In this document: in pieces, positions 24,431 through 34,134 of the stretch
Position numbering within the stretch: position 1 is the stretch's first letter
How the letters are laid out: the number at the start of each line of letters is the position of its first letter
Origin: Ferruginibacter yonginensis
GTDB lineage: Bacteria; Bacteroidota; Bacteroidia; Chitinophagales; Chitinophagaceae
Reading direction: 5' to 3'
Assembly (NCBI RefSeq): GCF_042651465.1
Contig: NZ_JBHSCZ010000001.1
Span: forward strand, 186,001-250,000
Length of the DNA stretch: 64,000 bases
Position numbers and translations under genes: made by a program
Notes under the pieces: model-generated
Database searches by the model: none
The model's input: the letters and a program-made list of their open reading frames with translations, nothing else
What the model was told of the DNA's origin: nothing

Positions 24431-26398
24431 ATGGATTCAAAAATTCCGCAAGGGGAAATGGACAAAAAGTGGGAAGATTACAAAGGTCATGTGAAATTGG
24501 TAAATCCCTCTAATAAGCGCAAGTTAGAAGTAATTGTGGTAGGTACCGGGTTAGCAGGTGCATCAGCAGCGGCTTCTCTTGGAGAGCTTGGTTATAAAGT
24601 AAAAGCATTTTGTTTTCAAGACAGTGCAAGGCGTGCCCACAGTATTGCCGCTCAAGGTGGTATTAATGCAGCCAAAAATTATCAAAATGATGGTGACTCT
24701 GTCTTCCGTTTATTTTACGATACAGTAAAAGGTGGCGATTACAGAGCTAGAGAAGCCAACGTTCACCGTTTAGCTGAAGTTAGTACATCAATTATTGATC
24801 AGTGTGTGGCTCAAGGTGTACCATTTGCAAGAGAATATGGTGGCTTGTTGAGTAACCGTTCATTTGGTGGTACGCAAGTACAACGTACGTTTTATGCAGC
24901 CGGACAAACAGGTCAGCAATTATTATTAGGTGCATACAGTGCCTTGGAGCGTCAAGTAGCTTTGGGTAATGTAACCATGCACCGCAGGCACGAAATGTTA
25001 GATGTGGTGTTGGTAGATGGTGTGGCTCGTGGTATTATTGCCCGTAATTTGGAAACAGGTGAGTTAGAAAGACATGGTGCTCATGCCGTTTGTTTATGTA
25101 CAGGTGGTTATGGTAATGTATTTTATTTAAGTACCAACGCAATGGGTAGTAATGTTACCGCTGCTTGGAAAGCACATAAAAAAGGTGCTTACTTTGGTAA
25201 CCCTTGCTTTACACAAATTCACCCAACTTGTATACCTGTAAGTGGCGATCACCAAAGTAAACTTACTTTAATGAGTGAAAGTTTACGTAACGATGGTAGA
25301 ATTTGGGTGCCTAAACAAAAGAACGATCCTCGTAAAGCTGTTGATATTCCTGAAGAAGAAAGAGATTATTATTTAGAAAGAAGATACCCTGCCTTCGGTA
25401 ATTTAGTACCAAGAGATGTGGCTAGCCGTGCCGCTAAAGAGCGTTGCGATGCAGGTTACGGTGTAGGTACTACCAAAATGGCCGTGTACTTAGATTTTGC
25501 TGATGCCATTAAACGCTATGGTAAAATTGAAGCCAATAAAAGAAACTTATCATTAAGCGAAGCTGAAATTATAGCGCTAGGTAAAGAAGTAGTGGAAGAA
25601 AAGTACGGTAACTTATTTGCCATGTATGAAAAAATTACTGGTGAAAACCCTTACGAAATGCCAATGCGTATTTACCCTGCGGTACACTATACCATGGGTG
25701 GTTTATGGGTTGATTATGAATTGCAAACAACCATACCAGGTTTATATGCATTGGGTGAAGCTAACTTTAGCGACCACGGTGCCAACCGTTTAGGTGCATC
25801 CGCATTAATGCAAGGTTTGGCTGATGGTTATTTCGTAATTCCATATACTATTGGTAATTACCTGGCTGATGAAATTCGTAATGGTGCAGTTGATCCTAAC
25901 CAGCCTGCTTTTATAGAAGCTGAAAGTAAAGTAAAAGAGCGTATTGAAAAATTAATGAGCATAAAAGGAACTAAAACGGTGGAAAGCTTCCACAAACGTT
26001 TAGGTAAAATTATGTGGGATAAATGCGGTATGGCTCGTAACGAACAAGGCTTAAAAGAAGCTATTGAAGAAATAAGAGCCTTGAAAAAAGAATTCTGGAG
26101 CGATGTACGTATACCAGGCGATATCAATGAAATGAACCCTGAGTTAGATAAAGCAGGCCGTGTTGCTGATTTTATTGAACTAGGTGAGTTGATGTGTTTA
26201 GATGCACTTGATAGAAGAGAAAGTTGTGGTGGGCACTTTAGAGAAGAAAGTCAAACGGAAGATGGCGAAGCAAAACGTGATGATGAAAACTATAATTACG
26301 TAGCAGCTTGGGAGCTTAAAGGTGAAAGCGAATGGCAATTACACAAAGAAATTTTAAACTTTGAAATTGTTAAGCCTACACAACGTAGTTACAAGTAA
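24431..26398 (+). CDS. sdhA: Succinate dehydrogenase/fumarate reductase flavoprotein subunit
   Basis: SdhA oxidises succinate with covalently bound FAD. The Rossmann motif VVGTGLAGASAAASLGELGY is near residue 37, and the flavinylation His is in RRAHSIAAQGGINAA at about residue 69. Substrate-site segments HPTCIPVSGDH, the active-site arginine region and HYTMGGLWVDYELQTTIPGLYALGE are intact. C-terminal GMARNEQGLKEAIEEI and SCGGHFREES match the Bacteroidota/non-proteobacterial type. The length of 655 residues is as expected for this group. It lies in the order sdhC-sdhA-sdhB. The direction in vivo (succinate oxidation or fumarate reduction) is not fixed by sequence. Confidence 0.97.
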   Translation: MDSKIPQGEMDKKWEDYKGHVKLVNPSNKRKLEVIVVGTGLAGASAAASLGELGYKVKAFCFQDSARRAHSIAAQGGINAAKNYQNDGDSVFRLFYDTVKGGDYRAREANVHRLAEVSTSIIDQCVAQGVPFAREYGGLLSNRSFGGTQVQRTFYAAGQTGQQLLLGAYSALERQVALGNVTMHRRHEMLDVVLVDGVARGIIARNLETGELERHGAHAVCLCTGGYGNVFYLSTNAMGSNVTAAWKAHKKGAYFGNPCFTQIHPTCIPVSGDHQSKLTLMSESLRNDGRIWVPKQKNDPRKAVDIPEEERDYYLERRYPAFGNLVPRDVASRAAKERCDAGYGVGTTKMAVYLDFADAIKRYGKIEANKRNLSLSEAEIIALGKEVVEEKYGNLFAMYEKITGENPYEMPMRIYPAVHYTMGGLWVDYELQTTIPGLYALGEANFSDHGANRLGASALMQGLADGYFVIPYTIGNYLADEIRNGAVDPNQPAFIEAESKVKERIEKLMSIKGTKTVESFHKRLGKIMWDKCGMARNEQGLKEAIEEIRALKKEFWSDVRIPGDINEMNPELDKAGRVADFIELGELMCLDALDRRESCGGHFREESQTEDGEAKRDDENYNYVAAWELKGESEWQLHKEILNFEIVKPTQRSYK

Positions 26399-26445
26399 TA
26401 ACCAATAATCGATTTTTTAAAACTTTCAACCATATAAATATTCAT

Positions 26446-27213
26446 ATGGAACACTATTCAATGAATTTGACGCTTAAAGTATGGCGCCAAAAAAATAATA
26501 AAGCAAAAGGTAGCTTCGAAACCTATAAAGTGAAAAATATTTCATCTGAAATGAGTTTCTTAGAAATGTTTGATGTTTTAAACGAACAGCTCATCAACGA
26601 AGGCAAAGAACCTATTGCATTTGATCATGATTGTAGAGAAGGTATTTGCGGTATGTGTAGTATGCACATTAATGGTGAAGCCCATGGTCCATGGAAACAA
26701 AACACTACTTGCCAATTACACATGAGGGCTTTTAAAGATGGCGATACTATTGTGGTAGAACCTTGGCGTAGCAAAGCTTTCCCTGTGGTGAAAGATTTAA
26801 TGGTGAACCGTACCGCTTTCGATAGAATTATTGAAGCAGGAGGTTATATTAGTGTAAATACCGGTAACGCTGTGGATGCTAATGCTATCCCAATCGATAA
26901 AAAGAAAGCTGATGATGCATTTATGGCAGCTGCTTGTATTGGTTGTGGTGCTTGCGTAGCTACTTGTGTAAATGGTAGTGCAATGTTATTTGTAGGTGCT
27001 AAAATTTCGCAGTTGGCTTTGTTGCCACAAGGTGATCCTGAAAGAGAAAGTCGTGCATTAAACATGGTAGCTCAAATGGATAAAGAAGGTTTTGGTAACT
27101 GTACCAATACTTATGCATGTGAAGCTCAATGCCCTAAAGGTATTTCAGTGGCTAACATTGCTCGTATGAACAAAGAATACTTAACTGCTAGTTTAGGTAC
27201 TGAAGAAAATTAA
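26446..27213 (+). CDS. sdhB: Succinate dehydrogenase/fumarate reductase iron-sulfur subunit
   Basis: SdhB carries electrons through three iron-sulfur clusters from SdhA to SdhC. The N-terminal ferredoxin domain has CREGICGMCSMHINGEAHGP and the fourth Cys in NTTCQLH for the 2Fe-2S cluster. The C-terminal domain has CIGCGACVATC and CTNTYACEAQCPKGIS for the 4Fe-4S and 3Fe-4S clusters. Residue count (255) is normal. The ATG at 26446 (MEHYSMNLTLKVWRQ) is taken; ATG at 26461 is also possible. A terminator hairpin starts 20 bases past the stop, so the operon probably ends here. Confidence 0.97.
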   Translation: MEHYSMNLTLKVWRQKNNKAKGSFETYKVKNISSEMSFLEMFDVLNEQLINEGKEPIAFDHDCREGICGMCSMHINGEAHGPWKQNTTCQLHMRAFKDGDTIVVEPWRSKAFPVVKDLMVNRTAFDRIIEAGGYISVNTGNAVDANAIPIDKKKADDAFMAAACIGCGACVATCVNGSAMLFVGAKISQLALLPQGDPERESRALNMVAQMDKEGFGNCTNTYACEAQCPKGISVANIARMNKEYLTASLGTEEN

Positions 27214-27232
27214 TATTCAAAAAAATAGCTTT

Positions 27233-27274
27233 AAATGGTCTGTTGGTTTTGCCTTCAGGCCATTTATTTTTTAC
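27233..27274 (+). terminator. Terminator of sdhCAB, overlapping the first ATG of the next reading frame
   Basis: Stem 27233-27242 (aaatggtctg) pairs with 27256-27265 (caggccattt) with one G-T pair, followed by attttttac. It lies 20 bases after the sdhB stop. The ATG that opens the next long reading frame (27235) is inside the left arm, so that ATG is unlikely to be a real start. Confidence 0.85.
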
Positions 27275-27399
27275 AGACAATAGCAGCGAAAGACCCTTAC
27301 TACAACTCTTTATTAAGGTGTAATCAGTATATTCACTCAAATATTTTTACCATAAAAAATAGTCAATCATATCAGCATCAAAAGTCATTATATAAAATA

Positions 27400-30300
27400 G
27401 TGGCGACTGTTTTGGTATGCATGTGTTATTCAATTACAACTTTTGGGCAAATTACCAATAAGCCCAATTCAAACATCAGAATAAAAAAAATTAAGGTACA
27501 ATATCCCACCCAAAAAATTGACTCAAACAGTATAGCACCCGGTACTTTTTCTATTAATAATATATTGCCCAACCAATATATTTTAGATGAAGTAAATGGT
27601 AGTATTACATGGAAACAACTGCCTTTTGTTGATAGTGTTGAAGTACGTTATAGGGTTTTTCCTTTTAAAATAAATGCTGTAGCTAAGCGGTATGATTATG
27701 ATGCCATTCGGTTTAGGTTTTCGGCCGAAAACCCATTTATTGTGAGCAATAATAACAATACGGCTACAAACCCTTTATTAAATTTTGGAACATTAAAAGC
27801 TGATGGAACTTTTGGTAGGGCTATTTCATTTGGTAATAACCAAGATGCAGTGGTAAACAGTACCCTTAACTTACAACTCAATGGTTTTATTGCAGATAGT
27901 ATTGAAGTAACAGCTGCAATTACGGATAATAATATTCCGATTCAACCCGATGGTAATACCCAAGATTTACGTGATTTTGACCGCATTTTTTTTCAAGCTA
28001 AAAAGAAAAACTGGCAAGTAAGTTTAGGTGATATTGATATTCGCCAAAGCAATAACTATTTTCTTAATTTTTACAAACGCTTACAAGGAGTTGCTTTTTC
28101 AATTGATAACAAAATCAATAAAAATATTAGCAATAGTTTGTTGGTTAGTGGTGCAGTAGCAAAAGGAAAATTTACCCGTAATATTTTAACAACACTTGAA
28201 GGAAACCAAGGGCCATACAAGCTTCAAGGGGCTAACAATGAATTGTATTTTGTTATTTTAGCCAATACTGAAAGGGTTTTTATTGATGGAGTAAAATTGC
28301 AAAGAGGCGAAGATCAAGATTATGTAATTAACTACAACACTGCAGAAATTACATTTACACCAAAACGTTTTATTACAAAAGATAGTAGGGTACAGGTTGA
28401 ATTTGAATATGCTGATAGAAACTTTTTAAATGCTCAACTATATGTGGCTGATGATGTTAACATCAACAAAAAAGTAAAAGTGTTTTTAGGTGCCTATTCC
28501 AATAGTGATGCAAAAAACTCGAGTATCGACCAAGTGTTAGATGTAAAACAAAAACAGTTTTTGGCAGACGTGGGTGATAGCATCAACAAGGCATTTTATC
28601 AAAGTGCGGTAAGAGATACTTTTCAGCAATCAAGATTATTTTATCGTAAGGTTGATTCGTTGGTGAACGGTACTACCTATCCCAATGTATATGTGTTATC
28701 AACCAATCCGCTTGATGAGTTGTACTCACTTTCATTCACATTTGTTGGGGCAGGTATGGGTAATTACCAGCCTTTACAAAATGCTACTAATGGCACGGCT
28801 TATCAATGGATAGCGCCTGTAAATGGCGTAAAGCAAGGCGATTGGGAACCTGTGGTGTTATTAATTACACCTAAAAAATTACAAGTGTTTACTGCAGGTG
28901 TTCAATATAATTTTAAACAAAATTGCCTTTTCAAGGCAGAAGCTGCTCTTAGTAATTACGATGTAAACCTATTTTCAGCAAAAGATAAAAATGATAATAC
29001 TGGCTTAGCAATTAAATTACAATTTCAAAACCAAAGTAAAGGCGTTCGTTTGTTCAGTAAATCCTTAGCGTTGCAAACCAATGCTGGTTATGAGCTAGTA
29101 CAAGCTAGGTTTAAGCAAATTGAACGACTGCGAAACGTGGAGTTTTTAAGAGATTGGGGCTTACCCTTTATTGTAAATGTTGCAGATGAACATATTACCA
29201 ATATTGGTGCTCGTTTGCTTGATGCTAAAAATAATGATGTTCAAATTGATGTTACCAATTATAATAGAAGCGATGGCTACAATGGCTTTAGGCAAAAAAT
29301 AGTACAGCATTACAACCAAAATGGATGGGTGCTCAATACGGTATTGAGTTATACCCTTTTTAAAAACAATGCACAAACAGGCACTTTTTTAAGGCCAAGT
29401 GTAGATGTTAGTAAAACTTTGAAAAGTTTCAATAATGTACAAATTGGTGCAAGGTATACAAGTGAACGAAATCTTATAAAAAACAACGTTTTAGATACGG
29501 TTGATTTTAACAGCTTTGCATTTAATTTTTATGAATTTTACATACAATCAAACCCCAACAAATTAAACAAATGGAACGCATCTTATTTTACTAGAAATGA
29601 TTTGCTACCAACCACATCAGCATTAAAAGCAGCTGATAGAAGTGATAATTTTAGCATTGGTACAGAGTTGTTTGCAAGTGAACATCATAAATTTCGTTTT
29701 AAAGGTTCGTATCGTTCACTTACTATACTCAACTCAAATGTGAGCTTGCAAAAGCCCGACCAGTCTGTATTAGGCAGAGCTGAATATTTTATTAATGAGT
29801 TCAATGGTTTTATAAATGGTAATTTTTTATATGAAGTGGGTAGCGGTCAGGAGCAAAAAAGAGCCTTTACATATATTGAAGTACCAGCCGGACAAGGCAT
29901 TTACACCTGGATAGATTATAACAACAATGGCATTACGGAATTAAATGAATTTGAAGAAGCTATTTTTCCTGATCAACGAAAATACATCAGGGTATTTACA
30001 CCAACCAATGCTTATGTAAAAACCAATTATTTACAGTTTAATTACAGCATTGATATTGAACCGAAAGCCATCATCAGCCCCAATAAAAAAGGGTTTTTAA
30101 ATACCCTTTTGTTACGGAGTACTACTTCATCAACGCTACAAATCAATAAGAAAAATGTGGCTAACAAAAACTTTTTATTTAATCCATTCAGCAAAAGTTT
30201 AATAGATACTTCGTTGATAACGTTGAACTCGTTTTTTTCAAACACTTATTTTTATAATAGAACGAGTGCAAAATTTGGTGTAACGTTTACACATAGTAAA

Positions 30301-30882
30301 GCATCATCAAAATCTTTATTAACCTATGGTATTGAAAGTAGAGATGTGCAAACCCTCAACGCTAGTATTAGAGCTAGTTTTAAAAGAAAATTGGTAACCA
30401 CGTTGGTATTAAAACAAGTAAACAATAATTTAACTACACAGGCCGTAAAATTTGATAATAGAAATTATAAAGTGTTACAACAAGGCGTAGAACCGAGCCT
30501 TACTTATGTGTATAAATCTAATTTAAGAGCCACTTTAGGTTATGTGTTTTCTCAAAAAAGAAATATGATTGATTCGCTTGAGCAAGCCATCAATAATGCT
30601 TTGGTTACGGATGTTAAGTATAATATACTTTCTGGCAGCAGTATCAATATAAAGTTTACCTACAACAACATCAATTTTAAAGGCTATAGCGGAGCACAAA
30701 ATACAACGGTAGGTTATTTATTATTAGATGGTTTACAACCCGGTAAAAACTATTTATGGAATGCAGATTTTACCAAACGTATTGCAGGTAATATTGAAAT
30801 TAGTTTAATGTATGAAGGTCGTAAACCGGGTTTTGCACCTACCATTCACAGAGGTACCGCTTCATTAAGGGCATTATTTTAA
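27400..30882 (+). CDS. Very large exported protein, probable outer-membrane or surface beta protein, function unknown
   Basis: About 1160 residues. The frame is open from 27235, but the only ATG before the export signal lies in the sdhB terminator. I therefore took the GTG at 27400, which gives a short hydrophobic signal (ATVLVCMCYSITTFGQ, cleavage near GQ); this start remains doubtful. The mature protein is made of alternating beta strands with many Asn, Tyr and Phe residues, and the ending (NIEISLMYEGRKPG, HRGTASLRALF with terminal Phe) resembles an outer-membrane barrel. Segments such as NGSITWKQLPFVDSVEVRYRVFP occur in a class of conserved Bacteroidota envelope proteins with no established role. 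No T9SS domain or TonB box is seen. A bidirectional terminator follows. Confidence 0.75.
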   Translation: MATVLVCMCYSITTFGQITNKPNSNIRIKKIKVQYPTQKIDSNSIAPGTFSINNILPNQYILDEVNGSITWKQLPFVDSVEVRYRVFPFKINAVAKRYDYDAIRFRFSAENPFIVSNNNNTATNPLLNFGTLKADGTFGRAISFGNNQDAVVNSTLNLQLNGFIADSIEVTAAITDNNIPIQPDGNTQDLRDFDRIFFQAKKKNWQVSLGDIDIRQSNNYFLNFYKRLQGVAFSIDNKINKNISNSLLVSGAVAKGKFTRNILTTLEGNQGPYKLQGANNELYFVILANTERVFIDGVKLQRGEDQDYVINYNTAEITFTPKRFITKDSRVQVEFEYADRNFLNAQLYVADDVNINKKVKVFLGAYSNSDAKNSSIDQVLDVKQKQFLADVGDSINKAFYQSAVRDTFQQSRLFYRKVDSLVNGTTYPNVYVLSTNPLDELYSLSFTFVGAGMGNYQPLQNATNGTAYQWIAPVNGVKQGDWEPVVLLITPKKLQVFTAGVQYNFKQNCLFKAEAALSNYDVNLFSAKDKNDNTGLAIKLQFQNQSKGVRLFSKSLALQTNAGYELVQARFKQIERLRNVEFLRDWGLPFIVNVADEHITNIGARLLDAKNNDVQIDVTNYNRSDGYNGFRQKIVQHYNQNGWVLNTVLSYTLFKNNAQTGTFLRPSVDVSKTLKSFNNVQIGARYTSERNLIKNNVLDTVDFNSFAFNFYEFYIQSNPNKLNKWNASYFTRNDLLPTTSALKAADRSDNFSIGTELFASEHHKFRFKGSYRSLTILNSNVSLQKPDQSVLGRAEYFINEFNGFINGNFLYEVGSGQEQKRAFTYIEVPAGQGIYTWIDYNNNGITELNEFEEAIFPDQRKYIRVFTPTNAYVKTNYLQFNYSIDIEPKAIISPNKKGFLNTLLLRSTTSSTLQINKKNVANKNFLFNPFSKSLIDTSLITLNSFFSNTYFYNRTSAKFGVTFTHSKASSKSLLTYGIESRDVQTLNASIRASFKRKLVTTLVLKQVNNNLTTQAVKFDNRNYKVLQQGVEPSLTYVYKSNLRATLGYVFSQKRNMIDSLEQAINNALVTDVKYNILSGSSINIKFTYNNINFKGYSGAQNTTVGYLLLDGLQPGKNYLWNADFTKRIAGNIEISLMYEGRKPGFAPTIHRGTASLRALF

Positions 30883-30884
30883 AT

Positions 30885-30918
30885 AAAAAAAGCGACAAAA
30901 TGAATTGTCGCTTTTTTA
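30885..30918. terminator. Bidirectional terminator
   Basis: Stem agcgacaa (30891-30898) with ttgtcgct (30905-30912), extended by A and T runs on both sides. It separates the large exported-protein gene from the convergent gene at 30937. Confidence 0.92.
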
Positions 30919-30936
30919 TATATACCCTCAAAGTAA

Positions 30937-31938
30937 TTAACTAAATAAGCCACCTTTTTTAAGTGGTTTAAAACCTTCACCCACTTTAAAGCCATTGTTG
31001 TACACTTCAATTTTGTAATTACCGGTAGCAAAATCTGAATTTTGTTTCCAATCAAAACTAATAGTTTGACGTTTGTTTTGAGTGTAATTAACATCTAACT
31101 TTTGTGTGTATGGTTTTTGAACACCAGCCCTTGTACTAAAAGTACCTGAACCTAAGGCTTGTACTGCAATAGGGTTACCATCAGGCCCAGTAATGCATAC
31201 AAATATTTCTTTAGTACCACTTTCTGATACCATGTTTTCATCTAAATCAAAACTAATACGAAGTTTATCAACTCTTTTGGCGGTAGAAGTTGTTTTTTCT
31301 TTACCGTTACTTTTTTCATTGATACCTACAATGTTGAAGTTAGAGGCATGTAAGGTTGATGCAACGTTCAACATATCTTCTTTTTGTTTCAATACTAAAG
31401 TTGATGAATCGTAGTTACGTTGAACCCTATCTCGTTGTTGTGTTACTACTTCTTTTTCTGCAATTAACTGTGTTTTTTGTTGTTGTAACACGGCCACTTG
31501 TTCTCTGTAACCTTCAATATCACCATTTAAAGAAGCTATCAAACGTTTTGCTTCATTTAATTCAGCTTGTGTTGCGTTTGCTTTGTTCAATAACTCTTGA
31601 ATACGAGATTTTTTATCAGCAATCTCTTTGTCTTTAACAGTAATAGCACTGTCTTTTTTTGAGTTAGAAGTTTTTAATACATCATAACGCATTGCAGCAT
31701 CTTCTAACTCTTTTTGTAATTGATCTCTTTGTGATGATGTGCTAGCGATCATTGTATCTTTCTGTACAATGGTTTCTTTCGTTTGGTTTTTATCGTAAAT
31801 GATATAACCCCAAGTACCCAATAATGCGGCTACTAATAAACCTGTAATAATCGGACGAAAGTTATTTTTTCTCTCTGGTGCACCATTAACTGCTTTTAGT
31901 GGTGTTTGTTCTGCTTCTGGATAATTTTCGAATGCCAT
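30937..31938 (-). CDS. Membrane-anchored coiled-coil protein of unknown function
   Basis: The 333-residue protein has a short cytoplasmic N-terminus, one transmembrane segment at about residues 29-48 (IITGLLVAALLGTWGYIIYD), a long coiled coil at about 50-190 (heptads such as LQKELEDAAMRYDVLK and EAKRLIASLNGDIEGYREQVAVLQQQKTQL, read in parts) and a C-terminal beta domain from about 215 to the end. The last 11 residues include KPLKKGGLF. The layout suggests a periplasmic spacer or sensor domain held by the inner membrane. Similar proteins are common in Bacteroidota without assigned function. It stands alone, with terminators or divergent promoters on each side. Confidence 0.7.
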   Translation of the reverse strand: MAFENYPEAEQTPLKAVNGAPERKNNFRPIITGLLVAALLGTWGYIIYDKNQTKETIVQKDTMIASTSSQRDQLQKELEDAAMRYDVLKTSNSKKDSAITVKDKEIADKKSRIQELLNKANATQAELNEAKRLIASLNGDIEGYREQVAVLQQQKTQLIAEKEVVTQQRDRVQRNYDSSTLVLKQKEDMLNVASTLHASNFNIVGINEKSNGKEKTTSTAKRVDKLRISFDLDENMVSESGTKEIFVCITGPDGNPIAVQALGSGTFSTRAGVQKPYTQKLDVNYTQNKRQTISFDWKQNSDFATGNYKIEVYNNGFKVGEGFKPLKKGGLFS

Positions 31939-32090
31939 AACTTTATTTTTTAAATGAAATAATTAAATTTTCAAGTATAATTTAATCAATAGTTTTGTGT
32001 TTTACATTTTGAACACACAATTACGAATATTGTGCCAAAAGTTTTAAAGACATATTTTAAAGTGTAATTTATATACATTTAAGGTTGATT

Positions 32091-33101
32091 ATGAGCGTAG
32101 AAAAAATTTTATCGAGCTGGAAAAAAAATACTTTTAAACCTGTGTATTGGTTAGAAGGTGAAGAAGATTTTTATATTGACCAGGTGGTGAACTATGCTGA
32201 ACACCATATTTTAAGTGAGGCCGATGCTTCATTTAACCTCACCGTTTTTTATGGTAAAGATGCTGATTGGGCACAAATTATAAACGCTTGCAGGCGTTAC
32301 CCCATGTTTGCAGAAAAGCAGGTGGTTATCTTGAAAGAAGCCCAGCACATGAAAGATAAAGATTTAGAAGAGCTAGGTAGCTATATTGAAAACGCTATGG
32401 CAACTACCGTTTTTGTGGTGGCTTATAAATCGAAAGGTGTTGATAAACGTAAGAAATTATATAAAATAATACAAGCCAATGCTGAAGTATTGGTTACTCA
32501 AAAAATGAAAGAGGGTAAGGTACAAGAGTGGATTATGGAGCTTGTACAAAGCAAGGGCTTAACCATAAAACCCAAAAGTGCCGCTTTGTTAGAAGAGCAT
32601 ATTGGCAACGATTTAAGCAGAATTTCGAACGAAATTGATAAGCTGTTGGTGAACCTACAACAGAAAAAAACAATTGATGAAGATGATATTGAAAAATACA
32701 TTGGCATCAGTAAAGAGTACAATGTGTTTGAGTTGCAAGCCGCCATTATAAAAAAAGATTTAGCTGCCGCTTTAAAAATTATACAATACTTTGATGCAAA
32801 CCCCAAGGCTGCTCCTATACAGATGGTACTACCTGCTTTGTATGCATATTTTAGCAAAGTGTATATTGCTACCACCATGCAAGATCAAAGTGATAATGCC
32901 TTAAAACCATTATTTTACTTTAACCCAATTGCACTAGGCCAAGGTAAATTAGCTATGAAAAATTATGGCTATGCAGGTGTTGAAAAAATAATTTTATTAC
33001 TGCACCATTACAATTTAAAAAGTTTGGGCGTTGACGATGGTGGCAATACTGGGGCACAATTAATGAAAGAGTTAATTGTAAAAATAATGCTACCAAACTA
33101 A
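32091..33101 (+). CDS. holA: DNA polymerase III subunit delta
   Basis: HolA is the wrench subunit of the clamp loader that opens the sliding clamp. The 336-residue protein has the family layout: N-terminal PVYWLEGEEDFYIDQVVNYAE, then VVILKEAQHMK, the AAA+-like core with a degenerate nucleotide site, and the C-terminal helical collar domain (NDLSRISNEIDKLLVNL, ISKEYNVFELQAAIIKKD). The ATG at 32091 (MSVEKIL) was taken over a TTG two codons upstream. It converges with ribF and the two stops overlap by four bases, so no terminator lies between them. Confidence 0.93.
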   Translation: MSVEKILSSWKKNTFKPVYWLEGEEDFYIDQVVNYAEHHILSEADASFNLTVFYGKDADWAQIINACRRYPMFAEKQVVILKEAQHMKDKDLEELGSYIENAMATTVFVVAYKSKGVDKRKKLYKIIQANAEVLVTQKMKEGKVQEWIMELVQSKGLTIKPKSAALLEEHIGNDLSRISNEIDKLLVNLQQKKTIDEDDIEKYIGISKEYNVFELQAAIIKKDLAAALKIIQYFDANPKAAPIQMVLPALYAYFSKVYIATTMQDQSDNALKPLFYFNPIALGQGKLAMKNYGYAGVEKIILLLHHYNLKSLGVDDGGNTGAQLMKELIVKIMLPN

Positions 33102-34024
33102 GCATTTACTTGTTGTGCCATTAATTTATCTTTTGCTAATTGTTGGGTGAGTGCAGCCAAACCATCAAATTTTATTTCAGTACGAAGCTGATTTTTGAGG
33201 GTAATGGTAATTTGTTGGCCATAAATATCTTCATCAAAATCAAAAATATTCACTTCAATGGTACGCTTTGTACCATCAACCGTTGGCCTAACCCCAATAT
33301 TCATCATACCCTTACATTGTTGCTTTTGTAATTGTACATCAACTGCATATACGCCATTGGCTGGCACTAGTTTATGGTCATCTTCAATTTTTAAATTGGC
33401 AGTAGGGTAGCCAATGGTACGGCCAAGCTTATTGCCTTCCACAACCACACCACTAAAAAAATATTGATAGCCTAAATAAGCGGTGGCTTTTTGTATATCA
33501 CCACTTGTAATGGCATCTCTTACTTTGGTTGAGCTGATGGTAATGTTTTTTAAAATATGCTCCGGTATTTCTTTTACTTCGTATTGATGCTGTGCCGCTT
33601 TGCTTTGAAGTAAACTAAAATCACCTGTACGGTTGTGCCCAAAACGATGATCGTACCCAACAACAATTACAGATGGGTGAAAACTTTTTACCAAAAATTT
33701 ATCAATGTATTGCTCTGCTGTTAATGCAGCAAATTTAGCATTAAAAGGTACTTCTACAATATGCTCAATACCGTTTTGCTGTAATAAATGGTATTTTTCG
33801 GCTGGTGTATTTAATACAAATAGTGGTTTATCTTTTATTTGTACAATTTGTTTGGGGTGAGGGTAAAACGTAATTAAAACCGGTGTACCATCTATTTTTT
33901 GTGCTTCTTTTTTAAGCTGCTCAATAATTTGTACATGACCTTGATGCACTCCATCAAAACTACCGGTGGTAATAACTGCATTTTTAAATGCAGGTAATTG
34001 ATTAATATCTTTATAAATGTTCAT
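33098..34024 (-). CDS. ribF: Bifunctional riboflavin kinase/FAD synthetase
   Basis: RibF makes FMN from riboflavin and then FAD. The N-terminal nucleotidyltransferase domain has TTGSFDGVHQGHVQII, FYPHPKQI and the ISSTKVRDAI segment; the C-terminal riboflavin kinase domain has GRTIGYPTANLKI, NGVYAVDV and GMMNIGVRPTVDG. The start is the ATG at 34024 (MNIYKDINQLPAFKNA). A longer open frame runs to 34372, but it lies opposite purM and its translation there looks meaningless. The final size of 308 residues is normal. It converges with holA with a four-base overlap and diverges from purM over 110 bases. Confidence 0.95.
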   Translation of the reverse strand: MNIYKDINQLPAFKNAVITTGSFDGVHQGHVQIIEQLKKEAQKIDGTPVLITFYPHPKQIVQIKDKPLFVLNTPAEKYHLLQQNGIEHIVEVPFNAKFAALTAEQYIDKFLVKSFHPSVIVVGYDHRFGHNRTGDFSLLQSKAAQHQYEVKEIPEHILKNITISSTKVRDAITSGDIQKATAYLGYQYFFSGVVVEGNKLGRTIGYPTANLKIEDDHKLVPANGVYAVDVQLQKQQCKGMMNIGVRPTVDGTKRTIEVNIFDFDEDIYGQQITITLKNQLRTEIKFDGLAALTQQLAKDKLMAQQVNA

Positions 34025-34134
34025 ATTAGCGGTGCAAAAGTAGTTGAGAAATGAATATTGAAAATCGGTTAGCAAACATTTATTTTGCAATTCATAAACA
34101 CAACTATTATCACTACCTAAAAATACCATCAAAC

